Shown: one piece after another, positions 5,758 to 6,396 of the stretch
Layout of the letters: every line of letters begins with the position of its first letter
Numbering within the stretch: the first letter of the stretch is position 1
Source: Gemmatimonadota bacterium
GTDB lineage: Bacteria; Gemmatimonadota; Gemmatimonadetes; Gemmatimonadales; Gemmatimonadaceae
NCBI GenBank assembly: GCA_003142495.1
Contig: PLMM01000276.1
Span: 1-6,396, forward strand
Direction: 5' to 3'
Length of the DNA: 6,396 nucleotides
The notes under the pieces: generated by a model
Databases searched by the model: none
Seen by the model: the letters and a program-made list of their open reading frames with translations, nothing else
Told to the model about the DNA's origin: nothing
Translations under genes and position numbers: made by a program

Positions 5758-6396
5758 ATGAAAACACCGAGCCAACCCCAATGGGCCGTGATGCCGGCGG
5801 GCCGTCCGATCGACGCGCGCACGGCACTCGTCCAGCTGTACTGGGCCGCGGTGCGGGCCGTCGCGCCTGGTCCCGCGCTCACTGCCGCGCTCGAGCGAAT
5901 CTCGAAGGAGATCGGCCACAAGCGCGTCTGGATCATCGCGATCGGAAAGGCGGCGAACCCGATGGCGATTGCCGCGGTCGACTTCCTCGCCGCGCACAGG
6001 CTCGAGCCGGCAGGCGGCGTCATTGTCGCGCCACGCGTGCTGCCGAGTCCCCACGCGCGCATCGAGTTCGTGGCGGGCGACCATCCATTGCCTGGCGCGA
6101 ACTCCTTCGCCGCCGCCGACGCCGTCGGCCGATGGACGAGGCAGGTAAAGCCGGACGATGAAGTGTGGGTGCTGCTCTCGGGCGGCGCATCGAGTCTCAT
6201 CGCCGCGCCGGATGGCTCGATCAAGCCAGAAGAGATGGTGCAGCTCTTCGACTTGCTGCTCGGCTCCGGGCTCGACATTGCGACCATGAATATCATCCGC
6301 AAACGGTTCACTCGCTGGAGCGCAGGCAGGCTCTCTGCTGCGCTGAGCGCTGCACGCACACGAAACTTCATTGTCTCCGACGTCATCGGCGACGAT
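5758..6396 (+). CDS. glycerate 2-kinase (MOFRL/DUF4147 family), N-terminal half
   Basis: The first 213 residues are present and the frame is open to the right edge; family members are usually a little over 400 residues, so about half is missing. The enzyme would phosphorylate D-glycerate to 2-phosphoglycerate, feeding enolase and PEP carboxylase. Visible motifs are WIIAIGKAANPMA (58-70) with Lys64 in the conserved GKAA turn, AGDHPLPGANSFAAA (106-120), VLLSGGASSLIAAP (138-151), the RKRFTRWSAGRLSAAL segment (181-196) and VSDVIGDD (206-213). At 186-190 the sequence is RWSAG, whereas many family members carry a K-G-G version here. No Shine-Dalgarno precedes the ATG at 5758. An in-frame ATG at 5791 is an alternative and also lacks one. 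It diverges from sga, which supports the role of clearing glycerate made by the hydroxypyruvate reductase. The symbol gckA would fit by role, but the branch is not certain. Confidence 0.88.
   Translation, partial: MKTPSQPQWAVMPAGRPIDARTALVQLYWAAVRAVAPGPALTAALERISKEIGHKRVWIIAIGKAANPMAIAAVDFLAAHRLEPAGGVIVAPRVLPSPHARIEFVAGDHPLPGANSFAAADAVGRWTRQVKPDDEVWVLLSGGASSLIAAPDGSIKPEEMVQLFDLLLGSGLDIATMNIIRKRFTRWSAGRLSAALSAARTRNFIVSDVIGDD

Noticed and set aside
5691..6386. 231-codon minus-strand open frame opposite glycerate kinase
   Set aside because: Ser/Ala-rich shadow of the kinase; the plus-strand frame carries GKAA, GDHPLPG, LLSGGASSL and SDVIGDD in correct order.

Overview
The window is high-GC bacterial DNA that carries a compact, nearly uninterrupted serine-cycle gene cluster. 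Five complete genes lie on the minus strand. In transcription order (right to left) they are serine-glyoxylate aminotransferase (sga), malyl-CoA lyase (mcl), malate-CoA ligase beta and alpha subunits (mtkA, mtkB) and a D-2-hydroxyacid dehydrogenase of the hydroxypyruvate/glyoxylate reductase type. A sixth minus-strand gene, cut by the left edge, encodes the N-terminus of an ABC-transporter-type substrate-binding protein that has no signal peptide. On the plus strand, diverging from sga across a 93-bp gap, is the first half of a MOFRL-type glycerate 2-kinase, cut by the right edge.

The enzymes form a connected pathway. Sga transaminates glyoxylate with serine to give glycine and hydroxypyruvate. 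The reductase turns hydroxypyruvate into D-glycerate, and glycerate kinase makes 2-phosphoglycerate. After enolase, PEP carboxylase and malate dehydrogenase (none in this window), MtkAB activates malate to malyl-CoA and Mcl cleaves it to acetyl-CoA plus glyoxylate, which returns to Sga. This is the glyoxylate-to-acetyl-CoA core of the serine cycle used by type II methylotrophs. No C1-oxidation, tetrahydrofolate or PEP carboxylase gene is seen here, so methylotrophy itself is not shown.

Gene packing is tight. sga/mcl overlap as ATGA, mtkA/mtkB overlap as GTGA, and mtkB/hpr are separated by one base. The only sizeable gap inside the run is 87 bp between mcl and mtkA. Strong Shine-Dalgarno sequences precede sga, mtkB and the substrate-binding protein, whereas mcl and hpr have none and probably depend on translational coupling.

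Taxonomy is uncertain. The Sga, Mtk and Mcl sequences resemble the proteins I remember from alphaproteobacterial methylotrophs, but the gene order (no ppc between mtkB and mcl), the shortened Mcl, the GyaR/GhrB-like reductase and the variant glycerate kinase differ from the Methylobacterium arrangement. An uncultured soil or freshwater bacterium, proteobacterial or from another high-GC phylum, is plausible. I found no RNA gene, mobile element, CRISPR array or clear rho-independent terminator, and no gene-free stretch longer than 100 bp.
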